This document shows, in pieces, positions 1-11,793 of a DNA stretch of 64,000 bases. The translations under genes were made by a program, and so were the position numbers. The notes beneath the pieces were generated by a model. The model saw only the letters and a list, made by a program, of their open reading frames with translations. It made no database searches and was not told the origin of the DNA. This DNA is from Isoetes taiwanensis (taxonomy: Eukaryota > Streptophyta > Lycopodiopsida > Isoetales > Isoetaceae), in the NCBI GenBank assembly GCA_021234155.1, contig JAJEKV010000037.1, positions 1,792,171-1,856,170 on the forward strand. The letters run 5' to 3'. Each line of letters opens with the position of its first letter. Within the stretch, counting starts at the first letter, position 1.

Positions 1-2204
1 CATGATGCATGATTTAACTAGCCTTTGCGCAAATTCGCATGGCTCAATCATGCAACAAACTAGAAAGACTTCATTGAAGGAGTTCAATTATCTACTCCGA
101 TGAAAATTTTCATCTAGTGAAAAAATAAAATGCATGCATCAATGGAGAATCAATGGACCAAGAAGCAATATTCGATGATCCTTTGTTCCATGTCGTAAGG
201 CTAGTAGCTATTATTTCTCCCGAAAACTGTAATTATCTTGGAAATTGAAGCAATACCTCTCGCCTTCTCCTTTTTTTTTTTTCAAGCTCCTCCGATGCCT
301 ACCTGAGTTCCATTTTCATCATGGCTTTTGGTTTTGAAAATCTCCTCTTCTTTTAACTGGAGAATTTTCTTCATAATTACCTTGTAATTTGCCTGCAATA
401 ATGCAAAAGTTCAAATAAGTGATTGAAGGGAAAAATCCAAAATTTTCGTGGTAGAGAGATGCTCTCATACTTTACCACGCTAGGCGCCGAGCTTGATGTA
501 GAGAGCAAATACCTTCATATTTCTCAACAATCTTGCACTGGCCCTCAAATATCATGGCTTTTGTTGAATGTCAGAAGCATCAAAGATGCTTTGAATAGCT
601 GCAATGACCAACAAAAGCAAGCAATGGTGATCCTGGCAAAGCCGTTAAACTCAAAACTAACTATGCTATCGTACAGTTTTGGGCACAAATATGCTCAAAC
701 TAGAACCTAGGTAACAAATCTGGCATAAAGCCTGTGTAACTCCATTTTTGGGCTCCATTTGCATTCTCGGATCCTTGCAAAGAGCTGTCATTCTCCCGAC
801 CTGTTAGTTTGGAAGCAGATAGGTCATACATGCAGCCGTTTGGCGCCATAGCCATATTGCCAGAAACCTTTTTAGCCAACAGTATGTCTCATGCAATTCC
901 TGCCAGAATGGAGAGCTTTCAATCAGTTAAAAGGCCAAAAAAAATATGAAGCGAAATTGAAGCCGAACTCCAAAAAGGTTTCTGGTACTTGATTGCTCCC
1001 ATAAAACGTTTCCTGCATTGACCTGAGGCCTTCCTCAATCGCCAAATGCAACGAAAACCCCCAGAGGAAGATCTAAGAACAAAAAAAAATTCCTTTTCTG
1101 GAAAAAGCACTTCAATAAGAGCCGTAGAAATTTAATTCCAAGCATTAATTACGGGTGAATATTTGGAAACTGAAAAAAAATATATTTTTGTGGAAACCCT
1201 TCCGGATTTCAGGGAAATTTGGAAGGGTTTCCATATTTTTTTTTTAATAACCCCAATCGGGGGGAGATAGTGTGAGTGTTATTTTAACGGTTTATTTATT
1301 TACGGTTTGGCTTTTTTCTCAAAATGGCCAAATGTTTCTAGAATTATCAAAATACGTTTGACACATATTTTATACAAAATTTATATAATTTATTAATACT
1401 TATTGTTATGCCCCTAGAATATTTAAAATGCTCCTATACTTTTAGTATTTACAAAATACCATAATAGATTGTGACAAAAATATTTCCAAAAAGGCAACAT
1501 TTAAATGTTTTTATTTAAAAAAGCAACATTAAAATTACAGCTCATAGAGAAGCAGTGTATGATCAAAATCAATTTTAAAAAATTGCAATGGAGGAAAAGC
1601 ACAATAGATTACTTGGATACTTCAAAGTAAAGCTAGAGGAGTGGCATGCCAAAAATCAATGAAGTAGGGAAATGTAACATGGAGAGAAGGGAGAGCACTA
1701 CTTCTGGAGAAGGAGACAATGGCTTTCAACGACCTTTTCTCCACTGCCGTTTCTTAGCCTTTTCTTAGCCTTTTCTTCCCTGTCATTTTTTGGCACAGTG
1801 TTTTTTAAATATGAGAATTTGATTGACCCATTTTGGTAATTCCAGAAACATTAGGCTCTTTGAAAAAAAAGGTTAGATTGTAGAGGCATTTTGGTGAATT
1901 TCCCTTGATTTTAAGGTTTATTTGGACTCTAGACAAAGACATGCATCAATTTGACATGCTCATAAACCAGTTGTTTAGTGGATATCCTCATCACTAGGTT
2001 AGCAAGCTCATATAGTTCATACTATAGTTCCTATATTAGAGTCTCTCTTGGATCCTTATTTTGTTCATGATGTACATATAGGGAAAGTTTAGCTTGTAAG
2101 TACATATAACTGCAACTTGGATATTCTAATGCCATATGGGCGAACAGTTATGTAGGGTTCATATGGGCGAACATATTGGACAATGTTGAGAAGCGGTTGT
2201 TCGG
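1..2204. other. Left flank, no confident gene
   Basis: AT-rich DNA without a recognisable family. The reading frame at 423-710 (+) encodes about 95 residues of fairly protein-like composition, but it starts at a TTG, matches nothing I know and could be an exon fragment. A perfect 13-bp hairpin lies at 1191-1203 / 1221-1233 (arm TGGAAACCCTTCC, 17-nt loop) between A/T runs, as expected of a small MITE remnant. The rest shows poly-A/T runs and nothing else I can support. Confidence 0.4.
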
Positions 2205-2209
2205 CTGGT
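2205..2209. repeat. Target site duplication CTGGT (left) of outer retrotransposon
   Basis: CTGGT directly precedes the outer LTR start (TGTGACG) and is repeated at 28169-28173 directly after the outer 3' LTR end (CGTCACA). A 5-bp duplication is the usual size for Ty3/gypsy integrases. It shows that 2210-28168 went in as one insertion. Confidence 0.93.
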
Positions 2210-2222
2210 TGTGACGTTCCAA

Positions 2223-2249
2223 GTATTTATACGGTATACGTATAAATAC
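2223..2249. promoter_or_regulatory. AT palindrome at LTR start
   Basis: Arms GTATTTATAC / GTATAAATAC around a GGTATAC-like centre, 13 bp from the LTR edge and conserved in both LTRs (also 26595-26621). TATAAATA resembles a TATA box, but a position at the very start of U3 would be unusual for the core promoter. A protein-binding palindrome is as likely. Function is inferred only. Confidence 0.3.
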
Positions 2250-2482
2250 ACTAACACGTCACGCAGTAGAGATACGCCACCATGGGGTACTTTAGCCTAG
2301 GGGGTTGACCTTGAAGGGATTAATTTAGCTATGCTAAATTAATTATTAAACGATAATTACCTATAATTAAGGAAATAATGCCTAAATTAGTTTAATTAGG
2401 ATAATGGATTAATTAGGAAGGCGCCACTTGGCCAAACTCGATTGGCCAGCATGGGGATGCTAATTTGGGGCATCAACATTGA

Positions 2483-2487
2483 ACCCT
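2483..2487. repeat. Target site duplication ACCCT of inner retrotransposon
   Basis: ACCCT at 2483-2487 is repeated at 11789-11793, flanking the inner element exactly. Removing one copy plus the element restores the sequence seen uninterrupted in the outer 3' LTR near 26850-26870. This proves that the inner element inserted into a pre-existing LTR. Confidence 0.95.
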
Positions 2488-3971
2488 TGTGACGGTCCTT
2501 CGCCCGACACCGATTAATACTTAGATACATAACACAAATACCTCAGGATCCACGGGTGCAGAACCTGCATATCGACCCACAACCCAAAAATAGCATGTTG
2601 CGGCATCCCTGAGCTACTGGTCTCTAGCTCATGAGACCACCTTCATCTAGGTGCAACTTGACATGACCAATGTCAAGTCCTCACTAGCGAGCTTCATCAG
2701 TGCCCACTCGCTAGTGTCGAGTGACTAGCACTCGTGGCCTCAGTTTCTGCTTAGTCTCCCCGGAGAGCTGTGGGCAGACCAAGGTGCAACTAGGCTAGCA
2801 ACATGAGCGATTTCCATATTTTTCTATGGATATGCTAACTCGAGAAATATTGTTTATGAACGTGCATCCAACTTGATTTGGTAAGGTCCATTATTAAACG
2901 ACCTTGTTATTGCCTAAGGTTACCTGTAGAATGGATGTTGTTACCCATCATCCAGATATTCGTCATTCCTATATTTATAATATGCTCGAACGAAGAACTA
3001 AGCAACAGAGTTGGCTTAGAGAACGGCTCATACTCACTGTATTTTATGCCTAATTTGCCTTGTGAATCTAGGAATGTTTTTCTATAGTCCACACTTGAAT
3101 GACAATTTAAGTAGCTTAGCTTAAGAAAATAACATTATGTTAAAAACTATGATTGGTTGATAACGGGACCTGTTCTCCCAATTTCGCATCAGATGAAGAA
3201 CCCTGGCCGGATCCTATCTCGATTAGACCAAAGGTCATTCCGACCTGTGAAGGAGACCGGATCCTCCAGTTCCTTGGCCGATTTCCCCTTATCCCTGGTT
3301 TATAGCTGTTATTTGCAGGTGAGAAGCACGATTCTGAAGGTTTGACAATAGATTAGTTAGGGTTTCTGCAAAGCCGGAAGTCCTGGCTGATCTAGCAGCT
3401 ATTTACTCTTACATCTAACTTATTGCTTTCTTAGTACTATATCTTTTGTGTTTCCACCTCCTTTGGCCATGTTCAGCGCAAGTAGCAGCCGGATATCTTG
3501 GCCTGCACCGTGAAAACGGTTCCAGAGGGTTTTTACCAGATCTGTATATGATTGAATATGGTCTGGGCTATAAGGAAATCTATCCTACAATCGAAATGCA
3601 TGCAAAAACAGTTCGGATTTGCCTGGCCGATCTCCTTTTGAACTCATTTACGCATCAACAGCATTGAATAAATCGCCCCAGAGAAAAGCTGGGATTTCCA
3701 TTGATATTCCTTTTAGTTTTATGATGAGATTTGTTCTTTCATTCCATTTACTAATACTTAGAGCATTTAGAAGATTACGATCTAACCTGTGCACGCTTCT
3801 TTGAACTTGTTACCTAAATTCTCAACACCTTCCTCCTCGATCCTCCCCCTTTTGATCTGATTCTAACTACTTGGAATATTTCTTTGCCACGTCTTCTCCA
3901 TGCCACATCATCTTCTTATTATTTAATAATATACCTTAGAGCCATACAGCCATAATAAAATTCACATCACA
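2488..3971 (-). repeat. Inner 3' LTR (left side of the window copy)
   Basis: Begins TGTGACGG and ends ATCACA on the + strand; 1484 bp. It aligns over its whole length with 10308-11788. Differences are few and cluster in short stretches, many at CAG/CTG/CCGG-type triplets (for example around 3180-3330 versus 11000-11150). Reading frames inside it, such as 3446-3667, recur in the other LTR and are not genes. Confidence 0.95.
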
Positions 3972-3985
3972 TTCTTATCCCCTTT
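3972..3985 (-). other. Polypurine tract of inner element
   Basis: On the - strand this reads AAAGGGGATAAGAA and directly abuts the 3' LTR, the expected site and composition of the plus-strand primer. Just internal to it, 4007-4024 repeats the last ~18 bp of the LTR edge (AATAAAATTCACATCACA). Confidence 0.85.
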
Positions 3986-4042
3986 AAGATTCGACGTCCT
4001 CGTCGAATAAAATTCACATCACATTGTTACAAATATACTCCT

Positions 4043-7000
4043 TCACAACTTCATGTATTGTTTATACTTAACAAGTTTGATACATCTTTTAGACAACCTT
4101 ATTCCATGGCATGATATAGATTGAAAAAGGTTCGGGAAATCTTTAGCATATTTTGCTTCGGCTTCGTTTAGCTCCATCCATGTTGCATCCTCTATAGGGT
4201 AATCCGCCCATTGTATAAGGATTTCTTTGATCGTTCTACTACGCAGCTTCCGTTCCCGATACTGCAATATTTGGGATGGCGTTACTTCAAAGGTGTTATT
4301 CTCCTGGATTAATTGCAAATCCGGAAGCACTTGATCTCCATCATGTAAGGAAGGTTTTAATAAACTGACATGAAAAACATCATGAATCTTTACATGTGGT
4401 GGCAGCTCTAATTGGTAGGCTAGGTTTCCCATTCTTTTAATGATTTTGAAAGGACCAGCATATCTTGGAGCAAGTTTGCTACATTTCCCAATTCTAAGCT
4501 GACTTTTCTTTGGTTTAACACGGAGATATACAAGGTCTCCCACCTTGAATTCTCTATGTATTCTATGCTTGTCTGCAAATTGCTTCTGTCTATGTTGTGC
4601 TTCTGCTAGCCTGCTCCTTATAAGCTGCACTTTATCTGCATATTCCTCCAACATTTGTCTAGAAATTTCAGATTTAACCATGGGATCATACCAATTTATT
4701 GGGGCATAACAATCCTGTCCGTAAAGTGCTTCAAAAGGTGTCATTCCTATAGATTCCTGTTTAGAATTATTGTAAGCAAACTCTGCTAAAGGTAACAATC
4801 CTTCCCATTTCTTTGGATTGTCTTGACAGTACATCCGCAACATATCCTCAAGAACCCTGTTTACTCTTTCTGTTTGCCCATCAGTTTCTGGGTGATAGGC
4901 TGTGCTCATCTGCAATTGAGTTCCAACTCCCTTGAAAAACGAAGTCCAAAAGTTACTGGTAAACCTTGGATCTCTATCTGAAACAATACTTGTAGGAATG
5001 CCATGTAAACGAAAGATGTCATGAATAAAGATATTAGCAGTTTCCTTCGCTGTTATTGTTTTTCTAACTGGAAAGAAATGAGCATGTTTAGTTAACCTGT
5101 CAATCACCACAAGAATAGCATCCTTTCCTGTTTGTGTTCTTGGCAATCCTACTATGAAATCCATGCTGATAGATTCCCATTTTCTTTCTGGAATAGGTAA
5201 TGGCTGCAAAAGACCAGGTGCTCTAATCTGTTCAGCCTTAACACGTGAACACATCACACAATTTTGGATGTACTTACGGACATAATCTTTTAATCCTGGC
5301 CAAAAGAAACTTCTCTTTACCTTGTGATATGTCTTATGAAACCCTGGATGACCTGATATTACTGCATCATGGCACTCATTTAGTATCTTCTTTTTAATGT
5401 GATCTATTGCAGGAATACAAACTCTTGATTTGTATCTCAATATTCCCTGTTCAAAACTATAATTATCCTTTATCTCCAGATTTTCTTTTTGTACTTCCTT
5501 CAATTTCGGTCCAAAGTAATTGTCTGTAGCAATAGTATTTTTCACCTCATCCAACCAATCTGTTGTAATCATCGTTATTGCATAACAAGCTGGAAGTCTA
5601 GACAAAGCATCTGCAACAACATTTGTACTACCCGTTTTATAATTAATCTGAAAGTCATACTCTTGAAGAAATTCCATCCATCTACGCTGTCTCAAATTCA
5701 AATTAGGTTGCTTCATAAAGTACGCAAGGCTAGCATGGTCAGTATGCACCTCAAAATGATTCCCTAATAGGTAATGTCTCCAAGCTCTAAGTGCATGCAC
5801 AATTGCCAATAATTCCTGATCATGGGTGGGATAATTTCGTTCAGCATCATTTAGCTTATGAGAAATATATGCACATACATGCCTGTCTTGCATCAATACA
5901 GCTCCTGTCCCTTCCCCACTAGCATCTGTCATAACCTGATACTTCTTACTCGGATCTGCCACTTTTAAAACAGGCGCATTTATCAACTTCTCTTTTAATT
6001 CTCTGAAAGCTTTCTCACATTTCTCGTTCCATTGGAAAGCAATATTTGATTTTGTAAGCGTTGTCAAGGGACTTGCGATTGTAGAGAAACTTTTGATAAA
6101 TTTTCTATAGAACCCTGCAAGTCCTAAGAATGAGCGCACCTGTTTTGGGCTTTTAGGAACTGGCCATTCTCTTACGGCCTCAACCTTTTTGGGATCAGGT
6201 TTAATTCCCTCTGCTGAAACAATATGACCTAAATAATCCATTTCGGTGCTACAAAATGAACACTTGACTTTCTTAGCATACAATTTTTCTCTTTTTAAAA
6301 TACCCAAAACAATTCTCAAATGTTCTCTATGCTCTTCTAAATTCTTTGAGTAAATAAGTATGTCATCAAAGAACACGAGGACAAACTTATCAAGATATTC
6401 TCGAAAAAGATCATTCATTAGACACTGAAAAGTTGCTGGTGCATTTGTCAAACCAAAAGGCATGACCACAAACTCAAAGTGCCCATATCTTGTAGAAAAA
6501 GCTGTTTTGGGTATATCACTCTCTTTGATTCTTATCTGGTGATATCCAGATCTAAGATCTATCTTTGAAAATATTGAAGCTCCTTGAAGTTGATCAAACA
6601 AGTCATCTATTCTAGGCAATGGATACTTATTCTTAATTGTGATATCATTTAATTGCCTATAATCAACACACATACGCATAGAACCATCTTTTTTCTTAAC
6701 AAATAATACTGGAGCACCAAAAGGTGAAATACTAGGCTGTATGTATCCTTGATCTAACAATTCTTTTAACTGTCTTTTTAATTCCACTAACTCTGATAAA
6801 GCAAATCTATATGGAGCTTTTGATGGAGGAGAAGCTCCTGGAACCAAGTCAATCGCATGATCAACATATCTTCGAGGGGGTAACTCCGTCAACTCTTCTG
6901 GAAACACTTCCTTGAACTCCTCGAGGATGTCCTGCACATCATTCATGTATACTTGATTAATCTCTCCTGACCCTTTGAGTACAAGCAACCCCAACCTTTC

Positions 7001-7258
7001 ATGCTTCCTAATTGCCCTCTTGATTTGCTTGCGACTAATGGGCTTAGGAGTAAAATACTGCTTATTCAATCCTTCCAATGTATATAATTCTTGATGTTCC
7101 TTAGATTTTACTCTCACAACTCTTTCATGACAATCTACTATAGCATGCACCTCACTAAGCCATTCCATGCCTATAATCATATCATATGAGCCTAGCTGAA
7201 GCACATGGAAATTTGCAATTGTAGGCATGCCTTGCACTTTCAATTTTAATGCATGCAC
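4043..7258 (-). CDS. pol: Inner pol: end of protease, RT, RNase H, integrase, chromodomain-like end
   Basis: Open frame of 1071 residues; the GTG at 7258 is only the frame edge, not a real start. Residues 1-45 are the end of the protease (GMEWL). RT spans about 130-325 with [13 protein letters not shown] and the catalytic FFDDILIYS (D298, D299). RNase H spans about 435-560 with D445, E482, D507 and D550. Integrase has the HHCC zinc finger (H630, H637, C667, C670) and the catalytic D700, D761, E797, a D,D-35-E spacing. The GPF/Y-like segment [10 protein letters not shown] is at about 930. A CHD-type chromodomain-like stretch ([18 protein letters not shown]) is at about 1010-1030. It copies element RNA to DNA and inserts it; the chromodomain-like end typically reads histone methylation. 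It is intact as read and joins the protease frame only through a frameshift. Confidence 0.95.
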   Translation of the reverse strand: MHALKLKVQGMPTIANFHVLQLGSYDMIIGMEWLSEVHAIVDCHERVVRVKSKEHQELYTLEGLNKQYFTPKPISRKQIKRAIRKHERLGLLVLKGSGEINQVYMNDVQDILEEFKEVFPEELTELPPRRYVDHAIDLVPGASPPSKAPYRFALSELVELKRQLKELLDQGYIQPSISPFGAPVLFVKKKDGSMRMCVDYRQLNDITIKNKYPLPRIDDLFDQLQGASIFSKIDLRSGYHQIRIKESDIPKTAFSTRYGHFEFVVMPFGLTNAPATFQCLMNDLFREYLDKFVLVFFDDILIYSKNLEEHREHLRIVLGILKREKLYAKKVKCSFCSTEMDYLGHIVSAEGIKPDPKKVEAVREWPVPKSPKQVRSFLGLAGFYRKFIKSFSTIASPLTTLTKSNIAFQWNEKCEKAFRELKEKLINAPVLKVADPSKKYQVMTDASGEGTGAVLMQDRHVCAYISHKLNDAERNYPTHDQELLAIVHALRAWRHYLLGNHFEVHTDHASLAYFMKQPNLNLRQRRWMEFLQEYDFQINYKTGSTNVVADALSRLPACYAITMITTDWLDEVKNTIATDNYFGPKLKEVQKENLEIKDNYSFEQGILRYKSRVCIPAIDHIKKKILNECHDAVISGHPGFHKTYHKVKRSFFWPGLKDYVRKYIQNCVMCSRVKAEQIRAPGLLQPLPIPERKWESISMDFIVGLPRTQTGKDAILVVIDRLTKHAHFFPVRKTITAKETANIFIHDIFRLHGIPTSIVSDRDPRFTSNFWTSFFKGVGTQLQMSTAYHPETDGQTERVNRVLEDMLRMYCQDNPKKWEGLLPLAEFAYNNSKQESIGMTPFEALYGQDCYAPINWYDPMVKSEISRQMLEEYADKVQLIRSRLAEAQHRQKQFADKHRIHREFKVGDLVYLRVKPKKSQLRIGKCSKLAPRYAGPFKIIKRMGNLAYQLELPPHVKIHDVFHVSLLKPSLHDGDQVLPDLQLIQENNTFEVTPSQILQYRERKLRSRTIKEILIQWADYPIEDATWMELNEAEAKYAKDFPNLFQSISCHGIRLSKRCIKLVKYKQYMKL

Positions 7259-7431
7259 ATATTCATTAGTAGCTTTTCTCTTACATCAGCCATTTTCACC
7301 ATTCTTAAGGCTTGTTGGTTAGTATTCAATCCAAACAACTTGACAAGCCTTGGTGAAATAAAATTGTGAGTGGCTCCCATATCAATCAAAATACTAAAAG
7401 GAACTTCATTGATTTTACCTTCAACTTGCAC
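7246..7431 (-). pseudogene. Inner retroviral-type aspartic protease, N-terminal part
   Basis: Encodes the catalytic loop FSILIDMGATHNFIS. The usual D-S/T-G triad reads D-M-G here, a change at the residue next to the catalytic aspartate. The frame is offset by one base from gag upstream (near 7431) and again from pol downstream (within about 7258-7275, where a stop follows NMCMH). The two shifts separate gag, protease and pol. I read them as single-base indels rather than programmed frameshifts, since no convincing slippery site plus structure is visible. A polishing error in the assembly is an alternative. Confidence 0.75.
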
Positions 7432-8865
7432 TGTGTTGTTCCTTGATCAACGGCTGCACAAACTTGCATATCTTCCTCTAAATCCATGAGGGTTGCCTGA
7501 TGAGCTCTCATTGCCCCCACATTCTGAGATCCTTGAACTTTGGCATTTGAGTTATTCTTCTTAGGACAAAAACGTGCCCTATGCCCCTTTTGCTTACAGT
7601 AAAAGCATAAATTCTCCTTCATGCACTTATCATATTCAACTTTCTTCTTTTCTTCATCCATCTGTGACATTGCATTCAAAGGCAACTTAGGAATATTATG
7701 AGAAGTTTGATGGACCTGAGAGTTTGATTCATCTCTATAATTCCTCTGGAAATTTCCTCTTTGTTGCTCCCTACGGTTGGCATTCTTCTCCTCCTTAAGG
7801 ATGCTCTCGAAATATCGAGCCTTGTGCTCCGCTTCTTCCAAGGTAAGTTGATCACATCCAACTAATTTTTTAAGCTCCATATCTAGTCCTTGCACAAAGC
7901 GACTAGCTAGTTCCTGCAGTTAAAAACTAATTATTACTTTTATAATACCTAATTTAGAGAATGATGCTTGCTTAACAGAATGATTCTTGCCTTTGGATCT
8001 AACTTTGGACAATGTCGTTCCAAAGTAGAGAATTCTTGTATATAGTTATCCAAGGATTGCCCTTTCTGTTTACATTCCATGAATTTGTTCATCTGTATAA
8101 TATGAAAGGAAGGTGGACAATATTTCGACATGAAGAGTTCCTTGAAAGTCTCCCAAGCGACTTCTTCATCAGTCACCTTATGTGCTGCCTTATGACGATT
8201 CCACCACATCAAGGCGTTCCCTGTCAGGCTCAATGCCACCACTCCCACTTTTTCTTCCTTAGGAACTTGTCTTACAACAAAATAATTTTCAGCCTTCTGA
8301 ATCCAAGCTTCTGTCTTAACTCCATCCTTATCAAAACCATCAAATAGTTCCAACTTATACTTCTTGGCAATCTCCTTTAAAGCAGATGACTTCTTTTGTG
8401 CTTGAGAGCTTTCCTTCCCTTGGCTCATAGGCGTAGATGATGCCGTATCCTCTTCTTTGTTCCTTTTCCTCCTCCTAGAGTGCGAGCTTAAGGGCATCGA
8501 AGATCCTCGTTGGTGGCTTCTCCCACTAGGTGCTCTCAATACTGGTGGACCTCCCACATCTCCCTGTTTAGTCAATCAGGATTAAGAAAATTTCCCCTTA
8601 AACAGCTTGCAAATTAATGATCTCTGACCTGTCTTTGCCCTTGTCGCAGTTTTTCGATTTGCATTTGCAAGTTTTGCATTTGTTCTGCGCTAGCTCGATT
8701 CAGATCAGTAAGTTGGTTCTCTATGCTGGTTTGAAAGCTTAAGAAAGCTTGCAACATAGAAGATTCTAAAGTTTTCCTCATGCTGTCAAAATTATCCTCC
8801 TCCCGATTGGCATTATTAGCAGCATGATGAGGACTGGATAGATGTTCCCTAGGAAGTGGTTCCAT
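7432..8865 (-). pseudogene. gag: Inner gag (capsid / zinc-knuckle), split into three frames
   Basis: Read on the - strand from ATG 8865. Part 1 (8629-8865) starts MEPLPREH and is helical. Part 2 (7949-8563) holds the retrotransposon gag region with AWIQKAENYF and ALMWWNRHK. Part 3 (to about 7432) starts LASRFVQGLDME and contains the zinc knuckle CFYCKQKGHRARFC. Parts 1 and 2 are separated by 65 nt that look like a perfect intron (GT at 8628-8627, AG at 8565-8564) and keep the frame when removed. Parts 2 and 3 are separated by about 40-90 nt ending in TTTTTAACTGCAG, but I find no donor that restores the frame. It packages element RNA into virus-like particles. Confidence 0.8.
8564..8628 (-). 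other. Probable spliceosomal intron inside inner gag
   Basis: On the - strand the upstream exon ends AGACAG, the gap starts GTCAGAG and ends CTGATTGACTAAACAG, containing a branch-point-like CTGAT and a stop codon (TAA) in the gag frame. The 237 nt from ATG 8865 to 8629 are exactly 79 codons, and removing the 65 nt joins RQGQRQ to GDVGGP in one frame. At 65 nt it is near the minimum for plant introns. Confidence 0.55.
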
Positions 8866-8959
8866 CTGGAGAATACATAAAAGTTTGTACTCAATGAACT
8901 CTCTAAATGTCTTGAAATGACATCAAACTATCTGAACTTTCAAAACAGATCTCTATCCT

Positions 8960-8996
<37 letters not shown>

Positions 8997-10290
8997 CCCA
9001 TGATTCTTATAGAGGCCATGACATAATCACCACATTCCTTACTTATTATCTATACCCATTCATTCAATTTATTATCTTACATCCATTAAGCAACCATATC
9101 ATGAACTAGGTTAATTGGCTAATATCACACAGAATTTAGACATTAACAGTTAGCAAACCACCAGCTGCCCACTCCGGTCCTACACTTGTAAGACCTGCCT
9201 CTAATCCTTGAGTTTCCTCAAGTTGGAAGGGGAAGCAGCATGTTTCTTAACATAGCCATATGCTACCCACTGGTGGATTGACCCCCCACAATCATAACTT
9301 CGCTACTTCGGGTTCCACGGGTTCCACGGGTTCCACATATGTGTCCAGCGTGTCCTGCGTGTCCAGCGTTTCGCTCTGCTATAATTGTGTCAGGTCCACA
9401 TAGGCATATCCTATGTGTTTTCAGTGCTTACTGCTAATTGCAATCAACCTATGTTAATTAAACATCAATTACCTTTTTTTTTTTATTATTATTATTATAT
9501 ATTTTACACTCCAAAATTGCAAGTTCATGTACATACCAACATTAATCCCAAATTAATCACAAAGGAAAAATCGAGATTATGTCATGGTCCTCCTTCATGG
9601 CTGGGGAACAATTGTGTAGGAATAGTTTAATAATGATTATTTTGTGGCGTATACACACCCTGACATAAGACAAGCTATAGCCTTCCGTGACCATTACTCA
9701 TTAATCACGCTGACACTGTCTATTTCATCACCTCTAACCCCCTTTTTTTTTTTTTTTTTTTTTTTCTATGTGACAAGGGGATTCTAGGTTAAAAGTTCCA
9801 ATTTTCCAGTTACATTGTGAGTTACTCGAGAGGTGACAAAATACTAACCGTCAAAAGGAAATGGGTAAAGACCCTAACACAAAGCAGAAACAACTCTATG
9901 TGAGGTGGTAAACAATCTAGAACTACCCATTTTTTTATTTTACATCATGATACTTTGTCCCATGAGTCATTGATGCAATCTTACCTCCAATGTAACTCCA
10001 ATTATGGGATAGGAAATAACAACTATACTCCATTGGTTTACACCTACCCATACCATACAATAAGATATTCCAACCATGTTTAAATATGTTACCAGTTTTG
10101 TATATCTCTATCACAGGTTCTATGGTAAAAAAAAGGTGCTACAATTTGGAAAAATAAATGGCCATTATACCTTGGACATAATATGCTTGCATTGAAAATT
10201 AACTTAGGTTGGGTTATCCTCTGAAGTTATTGTAAATAAGGAGTACTTGAATTCAGTTCCCTAAACAATATCTAGGTTCAACCCGTGACT
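8866..10290 (-). other. Untranslated leader of inner element
   Basis: About 1.4 kb between PBS and gag start, with no coding signal. It contains long T runs on the + strand (about 8960-8992 and 9744-9765), a T/ATT microsatellite near 9475-9500, and a short imperfect repeat of GGTTCCACGG / GTGTCC(A/T)GCGT units at 9308-9370. Confidence 0.7.
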
Positions 10291-10303
10291 GGCTCTGATA
10301 CCA
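10291..10303 (-). other. Primer binding site (tRNA-iMet), inner element
   Basis: The - strand reads TGGTATCAGAGCC, complementary to the 3' end of plant initiator methionine tRNA. It starts 4 nt inside the 5' LTR (10308-11788). This is the usual primer of plant chromoviruses. Confidence 0.95.
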
Positions 10304-10307
10304 ATTT

Positions 10308-11788
10308 TGTGACGGTCCTTCGCCCGACACCGATTAATACTTAGATACATAACACAAATACCTCAGGATCCACGGGTGCAGAACCTGCATATCGACCCAC
10401 AACCCAAAAATAGCATGTTGCGGCATCCCTGAGCTACTGGTCTCTAGCTCATGAGACCACCTTCATCTAGGTGCAACTTGACATGACCAATGTCAAGTCC
10501 TCACTAGCGAGCTTCATCAGTGCCCACTCGCTAGTGTCGAGTGACTAGCACTCGTGGCCTCAGTTTCTGCTTAGTCTCCCCGGAGAGCTGTGGGCAGACC
10601 AAGGTGCAACTAGGCTAGCAACATGAGCGATTTCCATATTTTTCTATGGATATGCTAACTCGAGAAATATTGTTTATGAACGTGCATCCAACTTGATTTG
10701 GTAAGGTCCATTATTAAACGACCTTGTTATTGCCTAAGGTTACCTGTAGAATGGATGTTGTTACCCATCATCCAGATATTCGTCATTCCTATATTTATAA
10801 TATGCTCGAACGAAGAACTAAGCAACAGAGTTGGCTTAGAGAACGGCTCATACTCACCGTATTTTTATGCCTAATTTGCCTTGTGAATCTAGGAATGTTT
10901 TTCTATAGTCCACACTTGAATGACAATTTAAGTAGCTTAGCTTAAGAAAAATAACATTATGTTAAAAACTATGATTGGTTGATAACGGGACCTGTTCTCC
11001 CAATTTAGATCGGATGAAGAACCCCGGCGGATCCTATCTCGATTAGACCAAAGGTCATTCCGACTGTGGAAGGAGACCGGATCCTCCGGTTCCTTGGCCG
11101 ATTTCCCCTATCCCCGGTTTATAGTCATTATTTGCGGTGAGAAGCACGATTCAAAGGTTTGACAATAGATTAGTTAGGGTTTCTGCAAAGCCGGAAGTCC
11201 TGGCTGATCTAGCAGCTATTTACTCTTACATCTAACTTATTGCTTTCTTAGTACTATATCTTTTGTGTTTCCACCTCCTTTGGCCATGTTCAAATGCAAG
11301 TAGCGGCGGATATCTTGGCCTGCACCGTGAAAACGGTTCCAGAGGGTTTTTACCAGATCTGTATATGATTGAATATGGTCTGGGCTATAAGGAAATCTAT
11401 CCTACAATCGAAATGCATGCAAAAACAGTTCGGATTTGCCTGGCCGATCTCCTTTTGAACTCATTTACGCATCAACAGCATTGAATAAATCGCCCCAGAG
11501 AAAAGCTGGGATTTCCATTGATATTCCTTTTAGTTTTATGATGAGATTTGTTCTTTCATTCCATTTACTAATACTTAGAGCATTTAGAAGATTACGATCT
11601 AACCTGTGCACGCTTCTTTGAACTTGTTACCTAAATTCTCAACACCTTCCTCCTCGATCCTCCCCCTTTTGATCTGATTCTAACTACTTGGAATATTTCT
11701 TTGCCACGTCTTCTCCATGCCACATCATCTTCTTATTATTTAATAATATACCTTAGAGCCATACAGCCATAATAAAATTCACATCACA
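10308..11788 (-). repeat. Inner 5' LTR (right side of the window copy)
   Basis: 1481 bp, TGTGACGG to ATCACA on the + strand, paired with 2488-3971. It carries the transcription start region for the - strand element, but I cannot place a promoter by eye. Reading frames at 11263-11484 and 11436-11621 mirror those in the other LTR and are not genes. Confidence 0.95.
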
Positions 11789-11793
11789 ACCCT

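Larger units (their letters stand above)
2210..2487 (+). repeat. Outer 5' LTR, first part
   Basis: Starts TGTGACG and aligns with 26582-26859 of the 3' LTR. It is cut at 2487 by the nested - strand retrotransposon, and the LTR resumes at 11794. Near its start is a near-perfect palindrome (2223-2249) holding TATAAATAC in both orientations; the same palindrome is at 26595-26621. Confidence 0.93.
2488..11788 (-). mobile_element. Inner (nested) Ty3/gypsy chromovirus
   Basis: Complete 9.3-kb LTR retrotransposon on the - strand. LTRs are 2488-3971 and 10308-11788, the PBS 10291-10303, the PPT 3972-3985, gag-protease 7246-8865, and a 1071-residue RT-RNase H-integrase-chromodomain frame lies at 4043-7258. 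Its LTRs are far more alike than the outer pair, so it is the younger insertion. The pol frame is fully open, while the gag/protease part carries two single-base frameshifts, an altered protease triad and at least one intron-like gap. It is probably a recent, newly disabled copy, unless the frameshifts are assembly errors. Confidence 0.95.

Noticed and set aside
3446-3804. Frames of 73 and 61 residues in the inner LTR (also 11263-11621)
   Set aside because: Repeated because the LTR is repeated; one copy differs by indels in the first codons, with no sign of coding constraint.
7895-7980. A second gag intron in the inner element
   Set aside because: A good acceptor exists (TTTTTAACTGCAG) but no GT donor restores the gag frame; left as unresolved.
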